Source of the DNA: JAYZDF01 sp036337945 | GTDB taxonomy: Bacteria; Myxococcota; Kuafuiibacteriia; Kuafuiibacteriales; Kuafuiibacteriaceae | Direction of reading: 5' to 3' | Length of the DNA stretch: 64,000 nt | Assembly: GCA_036337945.1 (NCBI GenBank) | Contig: JAYZDF010000098.1 | Span: 1-64,000 of the forward strand | Part shown: in pieces, positions 1 to 8,800 of the stretch | How the letters are laid out: every line of letters starts with the position of its first letter | How positions within the stretch are numbered: position 1 is the stretch's first letter | Translations under genes and position numbers: made by a program | Notes under the pieces: generated by a model | The model's database searches: none | Told to the model about the DNA's origin: nothing | What the model saw: the letters and a program-made list of their open reading frames with translations, nothing else

Positions 1-8
1 TCAATGGC

Positions 9-1097
9 GTGGTGAAAGCATCCAAGGATGATCACACTCGTCGCGAAAATCTCGCGACACAGCCGCTAGTAAAACACCGCGTCTTTAATAATCCGGACGT
101 TCTTACCGAAGGTTGGTATCCGATCACGGCCTGCGCCGAACTCAAAGCAGGTCAGGCGAAATCGTTTCTCATATTCAAGCAGCGAATTGTTGTCTTTCGT
201 GGTGACGATGGTTTCGTCCGAGCTCTTGATGCTTTCTGCCCTCATATGGGCGCTGACCTAGGAAATGGACGTGTCATCAACAATGAGATTCAGTGTTACT
301 TTCACCAATGGAAATTTTGCGGAAAGGGACAGCTCAAAGAGGTTCCTTGCCAAACGGAGCCTCCGAAAGGGGTAAAAGCAAACAGTTATCCGGTGGAAGA
401 GAAATTTGGTTTCATCTGGGTGTATTCCGCAGCTGAGGCTCCTTATTCTGTTCCTAATCCGCCAGGATTTGTGTCCTCTGAAGAGCGCCTCGCGGCCACC
501 CACCTGAAGGAAGCGGTTTTGTACGCTCATCATCATGTGATGATGGCTAATGGAATTGATCTTCAGCATTTTTCTGCGGTTCACAATTTAGATGTCGAAT
601 TTGATTTTGAAATCGAAGACACGAATGATCATGTGTTTGAGTGGAATCTGGAGGGAGAGATTCCAAACAAAGGCCTAAAGAATCAGTTTCTTCGTTGGCT
701 TCTTGGACCCAAGGTTGGCTATCAAGCTCGTTTTGCTGGTGGCTCTATTGTGACTCTGACCTATGGCCCCAATCAGCGCTTTCGTGGGACAGGTTTTAAG
801 ATCCCGGCCCTTCATATTCTGTGGGGCTGCGTTCCCCAACTGAATGGCATTAGTCACGTACATATTTTCATTGTGACTCAACGAACGTCAGGACCTTGGG
901 GCTGGTTTAAGTCCAAAATATTCACCTTCTTGACCATTGCGCTTTTGATTGCACTCCGAGACGACGACATCAAAGCCTTCCCGCACATGAGATTTAACCC
1001 AAAGTCGCTTATTAGGGCGGACAAATCAGTAGCACGCTTTATTCAGCTCACTGAGAAATTACGGTTATCTACCTGGTCGGGACCAGATCAGGATTAG
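9..1097 (+). CDS. Rieske [2Fe-2S] non-haem iron oxygenase (KshA/Neverland-like)
   Basis: Terminal-oxygenase-type protein of 362 residues. The Rieske cluster ligands are visible as C77-P-H79 and C96-Y-F-H99. They are followed by a catalytic domain with a mononuclear-iron signature D184-x2-H187-x4-H192. This arrangement is typical of ring-hydroxylating oxygenase alpha subunits and of sterol-type Rieske oxygenases such as KshA and Neverland; the substrate cannot be read from sequence. No reductase or ferredoxin gene lies nearby, so electrons must come from elsewhere. The start is uncertain: GTG at 9 lies next to the window edge, the frame stays open upstream, and another frame has a stop at 13-15 that may end a preceding gene. 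Two bases separate it from the next gene, which implies co-transcription. Confidence 0.85.
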   Translation: MVKASKDDHTRRENLATQPLVKHRVFNNPDVLTEGWYPITACAELKAGQAKSFLIFKQRIVVFRGDDGFVRALDAFCPHMGADLGNGRVINNEIQCYFHQWKFCGKGQLKEVPCQTEPPKGVKANSYPVEEKFGFIWVYSAAEAPYSVPNPPGFVSSEERLAATHLKEAVLYAHHHVMMANGIDLQHFSAVHNLDVEFDFEIEDTNDHVFEWNLEGEIPNKGLKNQFLRWLLGPKVGYQARFAGGSIVTLTYGPNQRFRGTGFKIPALHILWGCVPQLNGISHVHIFIVTQRTSGPWGWFKSKIFTFLTIALLIALRDDDIKAFPHMRFNPKSLIRADKSVARFIQLTEKLRLSTWSGPDQD

Positions 1098-1099
1098 CG

Positions 1100-1873
1100 A
1101 TGTCGATTCGAAAACCAACGCTCAGTGAGTGGTTCCTCGCGTATCAGCTTCGCTCAATTCAGCGGAACCATGTCTTCAATCCCATTTATCTAGAGGTGGA
1201 TATCAGTGCCTTGGAAACTAGATATCGAGAAGCAAATAAAGAGCCACGATATACATCAATTCTTATTAAAGCGATGGCACTGGTTGCGAAACAACATCCG
1301 ATTATCAACCGCGTTTGGTTCTCTCGATTTTGGGGCGACCGGTTACTTTCTTTGCCATATATAAACGTAAACTTTCCGCATTATATCGAAGAAGACGGCC
1401 GACAATATCTCATCGCATCTGTCGTTCCTGCAGCGGATGAAAAGACAGTCGATGAGATAAGCGACATCATTAAGAAGTCATGTCAAAAGAGTCTGAAAGA
1501 GACCATTATTGCAAAACACTTCCGCAAAAACAAAAACACATTTTTGATGCGTTTGTATCTGCGTATTATCCACTTTCTGGCCTACAGTTTTCCCGGTCTC
1601 TATCTTCGCAAAGGTGGAGGCGGCCTAAGCGTGAGCTCTCTGCTAAACCACGCAGAAGAAGGTTTTCGGTGCACACCCTTCGCTTGGGGGCCTACTGCAA
1701 TGACTGTGTCGAGTTGCTCGGTCACAGATGAATCCGACGGTCGACGGGTGATGCGAATCGGCCTCAGCTGGGATCACTTGACAGGCGAGGGGAACGAAAT
1801 GGTGAAATCAGTAAAAACCTTGAGCAAAATTCTACAAGGACAGGACCAAGAGGCTCTCGAACAGCTAATTTGA
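1100..1873 (+). CDS. E2/CAT-fold acyltransferase-like protein without lipoyl domain
   Basis: 257 residues resembling the catalytic domain of 2-oxoacid dehydrogenase E2 acyltransferases (chloramphenicol-acetyltransferase fold). There is no N-terminal lipoyl or E1/E3-binding domain. The C-terminal active-site region reads LSWDHLTGEG near residues 222-231. The general-base histidine of the usual DHRxxDG motif is kept but the following Asp is replaced by Glu. A stand-alone acyltransferase of this kind cannot form a classical dehydrogenase complex and more likely acylates a small molecule or lipid. It starts two bases after the Rieske oxygenase gene, so the two probably work in one pathway. Family assignment is fairly firm; the reaction is unknown. 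Confidence 0.65.
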   Translation: MSIRKPTLSEWFLAYQLRSIQRNHVFNPIYLEVDISALETRYREANKEPRYTSILIKAMALVAKQHPIINRVWFSRFWGDRLLSLPYINVNFPHYIEEDGRQYLIASVVPAADEKTVDEISDIIKKSCQKSLKETIIAKHFRKNKNTFLMRLYLRIIHFLAYSFPGLYLRKGGGGLSVSSLLNHAEEGFRCTPFAWGPTAMTVSSCSVTDESDGRRVMRIGLSWDHLTGEGNEMVKSVKTLSKILQGQDQEALEQLI

Positions 1874-1882
1874 CGGCCTTGA

Positions 1883-1900
1883 GGCGGGTTATCACTCGCC
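1883..1900 (+). other. GC-rich hairpin after the oxygenase/acyltransferase pair
   Basis: GGCGGGT (1883-1889) pairs with ACTCGCC (1894-1900) around the loop TATC, giving seven base pairs including one G-U. It begins ten bases after the acyltransferase stop. No T run follows, so it is not a standard intrinsic terminator; it could be a processing or 3'-end stabilising stem. Confidence 0.4.
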
Positions 1901-1934
1901 AACGGAGGCAATCCCGGCTAGCGTCTGCGCCACC

Positions 1935-2888
1935 GTGGACGAAATCCGTCGACCCTTTATAAGCCGTGAGCCAACCTACAACCGTTGGGTGTCTTTTGTT
2001 GTTCTTTTCCTTAGCCTGTCTACAGCGGCGTATGGCGCGGGATTTTGGCTATTTCGCGATCGCGGACCGACCCGGGTTCAGCATCAAAAAGCAAGCTCGG
2101 TGTTGCTCGAGCAAGCGAAGTCTTCTGACTTGGTTGTATTGGTCCCACATTTTGCAACGATGGCTCGTGAGTTTTTAGGAAAGCTAAAGCCTGTGGCGAC
2201 GAAGAAAATACTTAATCTGGATTGGTCTAATAAAGAAAATGTGTGGGTCTATGGATTGTTCGGCGATGGTGATCGCTGGAAAGACGAGATTATCGACGCG
2301 GGTCACCAATATAAAGGCCGCATATATGAGCAAGACGGTATTACAATCGACCACTTCATGGTGCGGAATCCTTCGCAGACAAAGTATTCATTTCGAGATT
2401 CGATCAAGTCCGCGAACGTCTATTACAAAATGAATGCTTCTCAGACGGAACCTTGTGACCGATGGAGCGAGAACAACTATCAGGGAGGTGTCGGCTTTGG
2501 GCGTTGGTCTTGCCGCCGTGATGCCGAATGGTTTTACGTTTCTCCTGAGTGGCATAGAATGGGGGACCATCTAGAACTTTGCCTCTGGGCGCACCCACCT
2601 AATACAGGCCAGCTCGTTATTGAGTTTCCAAATGTTCCAATGACCGGAGCATTGATTGGCCACGGTGGACATACACTAAACAGTTCAGTTCATGCCCGAG
2701 CTCCGATTGATATGGCGGTAAGCCTTACTGGGCAAAAGCCCCAAATGTTTCACTTCGCATTGAAAGATTACTATCGACGATTTGCTCTCACTACGCCGAC
2801 CTCAGGAACCGCGACTGTTACATTTTCTCTTTCAACCGTTGATGCGGGTGCAAACCATTTTTGTTTCAACGCGGAGATGCGGCAATGA
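1935..2888 (+). CDS. Unknown membrane-anchored protein upstream of glycosyltransferase
   Basis: 317 residues with a GTG start. One hydrophobic segment at about residues 17-41 follows a short basic N terminus, so the protein is probably a type II membrane protein with a large extracytoplasmic domain. The domain contains the Cys-rich stretch CDRWSENNYQGG...WSCRR and a beta-rich C-terminal half; I do not recognise a family. The stop overlaps the start of the following glycosyltransferase (ATGA at 2885-2888), so translation is coupled and the two products probably act together, for instance on a glycan or glycosylated substrate. GGAGG at 1904-1908 is too far upstream to set the start. Confidence 0.7.
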   Translation: MDEIRRPFISREPTYNRWVSFVVLFLSLSTAAYGAGFWLFRDRGPTRVQHQKASSVLLEQAKSSDLVVLVPHFATMAREFLGKLKPVATKKILNLDWSNKENVWVYGLFGDGDRWKDEIIDAGHQYKGRIYEQDGITIDHFMVRNPSQTKYSFRDSIKSANVYYKMNASQTEPCDRWSENNYQGGVGFGRWSCRRDAEWFYVSPEWHRMGDHLELCLWAHPPNTGQLVIEFPNVPMTGALIGHGGHTLNSSVHARAPIDMAVSLTGQKPQMFHFALKDYYRRFALTTPTSGTATVTFSLSTVDAGANHFCFNAEMRQ

Positions 2889-4531
2889 AATTTCGGTGGT
2901 CGTACGCAGTCGCTCTTTTGCTGGCGGGATATTTCACTATTCTGGCTTTAAATGGACCAGCCATAGGATTTGTCAGGGATGAGGGGTATTATTTCAAGGC
3001 TGCAGATCAGTATGCTGGTTGGTGGGAAACACTTTTCTCCAGAGATTTTACGAAAGCATTCACGGACAAAGAAATTCAAAAACATTTTAGCTACAACACG
3101 GAACATCCTCCGCTTGTGAAGCTCTCCCAAGGCATTACCCATCGATTGTTCCATAAAGCACTTGGATGGAGCTCGCCTTCCGCTGGATATCGAATCGCTG
3201 GTTATTTATTTGCATGCCTGAGTCTCTTAGCCACTTTTTTATTAGGTCGGCTTTTATTCTCGTCAGCCGTAGGATTTTTTGCGGCCTGCTTATTGGCTAC
3301 CATCCCAAGATATTTTTTCGACGCTCATCTTGCGTGTTTCGATGTGCCAATCACGGCCATGTGGACATTGTCGCTTTGGGCTTTTTGGAGATCGTATGGA
3401 AAAGCCTGTTCTCCTTTGAGTCGTTCTAATCTTTTAGCCGGATTGATTTTCGGTTTAGCGATCGCTACGAAATTGAACGCTTTATTCTTGCCGTTCGTAT
3501 TTGTTTTTACCTGGCTGTGGACGAGTTCTTTTCTCAAAGATATCAGAATGCAAGCAGGGCCTTCCGGTGGTACAGATATACGTTTAGGCACGATTCCTTG
3601 GGTGCTTATTGTCTGCGCGGTTGTCGGACCTTTGATCTTTTTTGTGGCTTGGCCACACCTTTGGCATGATCCTATAGGGCGCACTAATTTTTATCTCTCT
3701 TTTCATCTCAACCACGAGCACTATCCGGCGCAATACTTTGGAAATCTTTTGGTCAAGCCGCCATTTCCTATTTCGTTTCCGTTTGTCATGACCGCACTGA
3801 CCGTACCTGTGCCACTTTTGGCCCTTGGCACTCTCGGGTTTCTTACTGCCGCCTATCAGGGACTTATCAGGCGTGAGCCTCGGTACTGTCTTTTATTTGC
3901 GGCTTGCGCTTTACCTCCATTTGTAATCGCGGGTCCCAATACCCCCATTTTCGGTGGTGTGAAGCACTGGTACAACGCGATGCCGTTATTTGCGGTTTTA
4001 GCTTCTAGTATTTTGATACCTTGCTTGAAAAATATCCTGGCGGGTTGGTCCTCGAGTGTACGCTTTGCCCTTATCACATGCATTACAGTCTTCACTCTAC
4101 TGCCGGGAGTTCTTGGGATTCTCGCGAGCCCAACTACTGGCATTGGTTACTATAATTCAATTGCTGGTGGTTATCAGGGCGGCGCTCGCTTAGGAATGCA
4201 GCGCGGTTTCTGGGGTGGCTTAGTTCGGCCAAACCTTGAAGGCCTCCGTAAGATCAAACCCGGATCGAGAGTGTTCTTCAACCGGCTAAACTACGATAGC
4301 TACCGCATGTACGTCAAAGAGGGTGTCTTGCCGTCGAGAGTTTATTACGCGAATGAAGCGAAAAGTGCATCTGCAGCCTTTCACTTTGAGCAGCCTGAAC
4401 ACGGCGAGCAGGAAGGTGCAATTTGGTCGGTTCTCGGAACCCAGCCCGTTTGCGGGGTTTATGTTGATAATGTAACGCTCGGCCAATTGTATTCGAAGGA
4501 TCCTGAGGCTGTATGTGTCGATGAGCCCTAA
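2885..4531 (+). CDS. PMT/ArnT-like (GT39/GT83-type) integral membrane glycosyltransferase
   Basis: 548 residues starting at the ATG that overlaps the preceding stop; the frame is open further upstream but the coupled ATG is the natural start. A first transmembrane helix is followed by RDEGYYF (D32-E33), the periplasmic acidic pair typical of dolichyl-phosphate-mannose mannosyltransferase and ArnT families. About ten further hydrophobic segments follow, then a soluble C-terminal tail of about 110 residues. Such enzymes use polyprenyl-phosphate sugars to glycosylate proteins or lipids on the outer face of the inner membrane. The partner at 1935-2888 is the likely accessory factor. Sugar and acceptor are unknown. 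Confidence 0.8.
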   Translation: MKFRWSYAVALLLAGYFTILALNGPAIGFVRDEGYYFKAADQYAGWWETLFSRDFTKAFTDKEIQKHFSYNTEHPPLVKLSQGITHRLFHKALGWSSPSAGYRIAGYLFACLSLLATFLLGRLLFSSAVGFFAACLLATIPRYFFDAHLACFDVPITAMWTLSLWAFWRSYGKACSPLSRSNLLAGLIFGLAIATKLNALFLPFVFVFTWLWTSSFLKDIRMQAGPSGGTDIRLGTIPWVLIVCAVVGPLIFFVAWPHLWHDPIGRTNFYLSFHLNHEHYPAQYFGNLLVKPPFPISFPFVMTALTVPVPLLALGTLGFLTAAYQGLIRREPRYCLLFAACALPPFVIAGPNTPIFGGVKHWYNAMPLFAVLASSILIPCLKNILAGWSSSVRFALITCITVFTLLPGVLGILASPTTGIGYYNSIAGGYQGGARLGMQRGFWGGLVRPNLEGLRKIKPGSRVFFNRLNYDSYRMYVKEGVLPSRVYYANEAKSASAAFHFEQPEHGEQEGAIWSVLGTQPVCGVYVDNVTLGQLYSKDPEAVCVDEP

Positions 4532-4550
4532 ACCCTATTGGGTCATATGA

Positions 4551-4589
4551 GCTGGTAAACAATTTCGAAGTCCCTAAGGGCTGGTAAAC
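4551..4589. repeat. Short direct repeat GCTGGTAAAC
   Basis: The decamer GCTGGTAAAC occurs at 4551-4560 and again at 4580-4589 in the 85-bp gap before the lipoprotein pair. The 29-bp spacing is close to three helical turns, so a tandem binding site for a regulator is possible, but chance is not excluded. Confidence 0.3.
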
Positions 4590-4616
4590 TCGCCTTTCAA
4601 TAAGTATCTTAGTCAT

Positions 4617-7457
4617 GTGCGGACGCATTCAAACTATTTTCTTCCTAGTTTGTGTTTAGGACTCACTCTAGCGATCGCCTGTGATGATTCAGGCAATGAT
4701 CTAGAGCGTCTTGAACCTGATATAGAACTTAGTGATACCTCCATCAAATTTGGTGAAGTCACGATCGGTGGTACCAAACGGGTATCGTTTAGTATTCGTA
4801 ACTCGGGGACGGATATACTTCGGATTACCTCGATTGAGTTTAGCGAGAGGTTTTCGGCATCACGAACAGGTTTGGACATTGAGCCCGGTGCATTCGTGAA
4901 GTTGGACGCCGTTTTTAGGCCAGTCAATGATGACCCAGAAACAGGGCAGCTGATTATTCGTTCCAATGCAAAATCTGAGCAAGTAACAAAGGTGAACTTG
5001 TCTGGTGTCGGTGTTGCCGGTTTCCTCACCGTTGCTCCTCAAAAGCTCGATTTTGGTACTGTACCTTTAGGGGCAAAACGAGGTCTCGAATTTGTCGTTG
5101 CGAACTCGGCCATTGAAACGTTTTCAGGGCGTGTAATCGCGGAGGAGTTCTCGCAAACCGAACATTTTTCATTGACGGGCATCCCGGCCTTTGGGGCACC
5201 AAGTCAATACTCCGTAAACGCCCGTAGCCAAGTCCTCTACACGCTTGATTATAGTCCTCAGGAATTGGGAACGCACAACGGCCGCATAACGTTCGAAACC
5301 TGCGGAAGTCGATGCGGTCTCGAAATAGATATTTCCGCTGCGAGTGCACAACCTGTTGTCGTGTTCTCACCTTCGCAACTAGATTTCGGCGTCGTCGGTA
5401 TTGGGGAGTCAAAATCCGAACAACTGACGATCATCAATAACGGCTCTGAGCGATTAGAACTTATAGGCGTCGAAGTGATTGGGCTTGACTTCTCTGTCGC
5501 TGATGCGCCTCAATTCCCGATCTTTGTCGAGCCGAAAAATCAATATGTTCTAAACGTAAAATTTAGTCCGCTTCGGGTGCAAGATTACAATGCTGAGCTT
5601 TTCATAAATACTAGTGACCCCATTCTTAGCCGTGGCCGCGTTGCCGTGGTTGGGAAAGGGGAGGGTGCCTTGTTTCAGGTTGATCCTCCAGCGATTGATT
5701 TTGGTGTTGATGCTTCGATGAGAATGTCTTCAAGGACGTTTCTTGTTTCAAACGAAGGGTCGACTCCAGTCACCGTGACCTCGATCAACCTTGAAGGTGC
5801 CTCAGAATTCGCACTGCTCGGGGTTCCCGGGTTCCCCGTGGTGCTCGAAGGCGGAGAAACGCTGGTGGCTCAGGTGCAATATCAACCTGTAGCAGAATCA
5901 GTCAGTACGGCGACGCTGACTGTGACGAGTGACGACTTGACGAGTCCCGTGATTCGGGTTCCAGTGTTCGCAAGATATTCGGTCAGTGCGTGTCAGGTTG
6001 AAATAAATCCACCCCGATTAAATTTTGGGGCCCTCCCACTCGGATTTGGTCGGAGGCAATCGGTTTCAGTATCGAATGTTGGGACACGATCGTGTAGTTT
6101 GCTATCAGGTTCTTTTGGAGCGGGTGCTGACCCGTTTTTCCAAGCGGTCGGAGAATTATTTCCGAGGCGCCTAGATCCTGGAGAATCGACAGAACTTGAG
6201 TTTCGTTTCCTACCTACCGAAAGTAGAGACGCAAAGTCTAACTATACCCTGGTTACTGATGATGCCGAATTCGCAAAACGTCAATTCGGGCTAGCGGGTC
6301 GTGGCGGAACAGAAAGTGAGATCTTTATTCTTCCGCAGACGCTTAACTTCGGTAAGCAGCGTCCAGGCTGCGCAGGCATTAGGCGCAGTGTAACCATTTA
6401 TAATGCCGGAACATCTGATGAGCTTGTTCAGAGCATCGCAAGAACGCCTACGAATCCAGAGTTTCTAGCTATTGGCGGAACAGGAGCATCGGTTGAAGCT
6501 GGATCAAGCGTCATTGTGGATGTCGTTTATAGAGCCCAGGATCTCGGTGTTGATTACAACGACCTGATCATTAGTCTCGCTGGGAAACCGTATGACTTCA
6601 TTGTTCCAATGGTTGGAGAAGGAAGTCCGAATCCACGAGTCACAGAGGTCTTTCAGCAACTTGAAAAGCGAGAAGTCGACGTGTTGTTTGTTATCGATGA
6701 CAGTTGCTCTATGATCGAGGAACAAACGAGTCTCGTCGCAAACTTCGATTCATTTATTTCCACCGCCAATATTCGGAATGTCGATTTCCATATTGGAGTA
6801 ACAACTACGGACCCCTTTGCCGTGAGTGGTCGATTGGTTGGACCGGTAGTAACAAGAGCAACGCCCCAATATTCAAGAGCCTTTTCTCTCCAAGCGAGCC
6901 GAGGCGTGATGGGTTCCGGACTGGAGACACCTCTTGAAGCGATGTTTCGAGCGATCGAACAAGCCAAGAGCGGACAGGCGTTCAATCGCGATCTGCTAAG
7001 AGATGATGTCACATTTGTATCGGTGTTTGTGACAGATGAGGATGACCAGTCTCCAGCTTCTGAGTTATTTTATTTGAGTTATCTTCGACGCCAGTTTGGA
7101 GAAAACTTCTTGGCACTTGGAATTGCCGGCGAGGAGATGGGGTGTCTCACCGCGAGTCCAAGTTTGAAACTTAACAACTTCTTGGATCTCTCTGGCGGTA
7201 ACTCGGCGTCCATATGTTCAGAGGATTGGTCAACCGCTCTCGATACTTTGGGTAATGCCGCATTTGGTCTTCGAAAAACTTTTAGGCTCAATCAAACTGC
7301 TGATACGAACGAACCGATAGAGGTATACGTTGACGGTAATTTGATGTCTGCAAATAGTTGGAGATACGATAGGACCCGAAACGAAGTCGTCTTTGACACG
7401 AATCACATCCCTGCTGAAGGCGTACAAATTGAAATTGTTTATGTACCGCGCTGTTAA
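4617..7457 (+). CDS. Choice-of-anchor-D repeat lipoprotein with C-terminal VWA-like domain
   Basis: 946 residues, GTG start. The N terminus is a lipoprotein signal peptide with lipobox LAIAC (Cys22). Six immunoglobulin-like repeats of about 100 residues follow (roughly 31-130, 133-240, 245-345, 350-450, 458-560, 564-660). Each opens with a variant of 'P..LdFG.v.iG' and ends near a 'G.G' turn, the pattern of choice-of-anchor-D/ASPM-SPD-2-Hydin domains. From about residue 683 a von Willebrand A-like fold begins with the MIDAS-type sequence VIDDSCSM (DxSxS). A short C-terminal beta module closes the protein. It is probably anchored at the outer membrane facing outward as an adhesin-like surface protein. 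Its end overlaps the next lipoprotein gene by 17 nt. Confidence 0.85.
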   Translation: MRTHSNYFLPSLCLGLTLAIACDDSGNDLERLEPDIELSDTSIKFGEVTIGGTKRVSFSIRNSGTDILRITSIEFSERFSASRTGLDIEPGAFVKLDAVFRPVNDDPETGQLIIRSNAKSEQVTKVNLSGVGVAGFLTVAPQKLDFGTVPLGAKRGLEFVVANSAIETFSGRVIAEEFSQTEHFSLTGIPAFGAPSQYSVNARSQVLYTLDYSPQELGTHNGRITFETCGSRCGLEIDISAASAQPVVVFSPSQLDFGVVGIGESKSEQLTIINNGSERLELIGVEVIGLDFSVADAPQFPIFVEPKNQYVLNVKFSPLRVQDYNAELFINTSDPILSRGRVAVVGKGEGALFQVDPPAIDFGVDASMRMSSRTFLVSNEGSTPVTVTSINLEGASEFALLGVPGFPVVLEGGETLVAQVQYQPVAESVSTATLTVTSDDLTSPVIRVPVFARYSVSACQVEINPPRLNFGALPLGFGRRQSVSVSNVGTRSCSLLSGSFGAGADPFFQAVGELFPRRLDPGESTELEFRFLPTESRDAKSNYTLVTDDAEFAKRQFGLAGRGGTESEIFILPQTLNFGKQRPGCAGIRRSVTIYNAGTSDELVQSIARTPTNPEFLAIGGTGASVEAGSSVIVDVVYRAQDLGVDYNDLIISLAGKPYDFIVPMVGEGSPNPRVTEVFQQLEKREVDVLFVIDDSCSMIEEQTSLVANFDSFISTANIRNVDFHIGVTTTDPFAVSGRLVGPVVTRATPQYSRAFSLQASRGVMGSGLETPLEAMFRAIEQAKSGQAFNRDLLRDDVTFVSVFVTDEDDQSPASELFYLSYLRRQFGENFLALGIAGEEMGCLTASPSLKLNNFLDLSGGNSASICSEDWSTALDTLGNAAFGLRKTFRLNQTADTNEPIEVYVDGNLMSANSWRYDRTRNEVVFDTNHIPAEGVQIEIVYVPRC

Positions 7458-8790
7458 ATTGAATTCTCTGTTGGCGGTGGCCTCCGGCTTATTGCTCGCT
7501 CAGGGGTGTACGGGAGGACCAGAGTGCTTCGTTCCAATGGATTGCCCATTGGGTTTTCATTGTTTACAAGAGTCTCGTGAACTCGGTGCCCCGGGCGAGT
7601 GCGTCCAAGAATGTGTCGCAAATGACGAGTGTCCGAATGATGGAACATCACTCACGTATGGCTTTTGTTCAAACGAAGGTAAATGTGAAGTAAAGCTGAT
7701 ACCGCCGCGAGTACGCGTTCTCTCTCCAGAAAATGATACCCTGCTTTCACCAAATACACGACGCATTCAAATTCGTGGCGAGGTTGAAACAGTTGCGGAC
7801 ACGGTTCAACTGACAGTGACCCCCGCTTTGAATAACACCTGTGAGCCATCGAGCGAGAAAACGATCGTGGTTCAAAACCCCGAACCAGGCCGGCTATCTA
7901 CCTTTCCTTTTCTGTTTACGGACTACGAAGTTGATCCAGGGCTTTCGTCTTTATTGGTCACGGCTCAATTAGGCACGCAAGAACGACAAGTGAATCATTA
8001 CGTTGAGATACCGTGCGATGGCTGTGCCGAGGTGGAGATCGATCGCGAAATTACCCCCAAGACCTCGGAAACCTTATCGCTGCGGCGTCTTGTTGGCGCG
8101 ATCAGTCCGGCATCTGTGCCGGTTGCAAGGTGGAAAGTTCGAAACGAACAAGGCGATGTACTCGATGGCCCCGTTGAAGTGACTAATGGGGCTTTTTCTC
8201 TCGAGTTTCTTCCTTTGTTTCCAGGGCGTAATCGAGTGCAAGTGATTGTGACTGGGCAAGGTGATTATTTGTACGGAAGTCGATGCTCTATCAATGTTTT
8301 CTCGGGTGTAGCTCAAGAACGAGGCTTACGAGCAATCCTGACCTGGGATAGCCAATTTTCTGATCTCGATATTCATATCGTGAAACCGGGTGGTCGGCTG
8401 TTTGATCCTCTTTCTAGTATTTGGAGCACGAATCAAAGCGACGATCAGGCCAAGGGCCTAATTCTTGACGACTTCGACGGTTTTGGCCCAGAGCTTGGAC
8501 GTATCAGCGAACTTGAAGCAGGGACTTATGGTGTGGTCGTCAAACAAGAGTTTTATGGTCAAGCTCAAGGCAGTAATGCCTTGATGCAAATCTTGAACGA
8601 TGGCCGTACCGTCAGTCGCAGACCGCAAGGACCACAGTATTTTTCTGATCGACAAACCGACCTTTGGATTGTTGGAACGCTAACTTCAAGCGCGGGCAAA
8701 GTACAATGGACAAGCATTAACGAACGTGTCGACGAGAATAACGGACCCATCACATCGCCAGAAATGTGGCCAAATTACTATAGCCCTTGA
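7441..8790 (+). CDS. Lipoprotein with Cys-rich head and DUF2135/YfaP-like domain
   Basis: 449 residues. The frame is open upstream to 7393, but ATG 7441 gives a clean lipoprotein signal peptide ending in LAQGC and is preferred. Residues 23-75 hold about ten cysteines in a compact EGF- or dickkopf-like spacing. The middle is beta-rich. Near residues 295-400 the pattern 'ILTWDSQFSDLDIHIVKPGG' matches the DUF2135/YfaP type, often found in secreted proteins with VWA partners. The 17-nt overlap with the VWA lipoprotein indicates coupled expression; the pair may form one cell-surface assembly. Function unknown. Confidence 0.8.
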   Translation: MYRAVKLNSLLAVASGLLLAQGCTGGPECFVPMDCPLGFHCLQESRELGAPGECVQECVANDECPNDGTSLTYGFCSNEGKCEVKLIPPRVRVLSPENDTLLSPNTRRIQIRGEVETVADTVQLTVTPALNNTCEPSSEKTIVVQNPEPGRLSTFPFLFTDYEVDPGLSSLLVTAQLGTQERQVNHYVEIPCDGCAEVEIDREITPKTSETLSLRRLVGAISPASVPVARWKVRNEQGDVLDGPVEVTNGAFSLEFLPLFPGRNRVQVIVTGQGDYLYGSRCSINVFSGVAQERGLRAILTWDSQFSDLDIHIVKPGGRLFDPLSSIWSTNQSDDQAKGLILDDFDGFGPELGRISELEAGTYGVVVKQEFYGQAQGSNALMQILNDGRTVSRRPQGPQYFSDRQTDLWIVGTLTSSAGKVQWTSINERVDENNGPITSPEMWPNYYSP

Positions 8791-8800
8791 GCGTATAATT

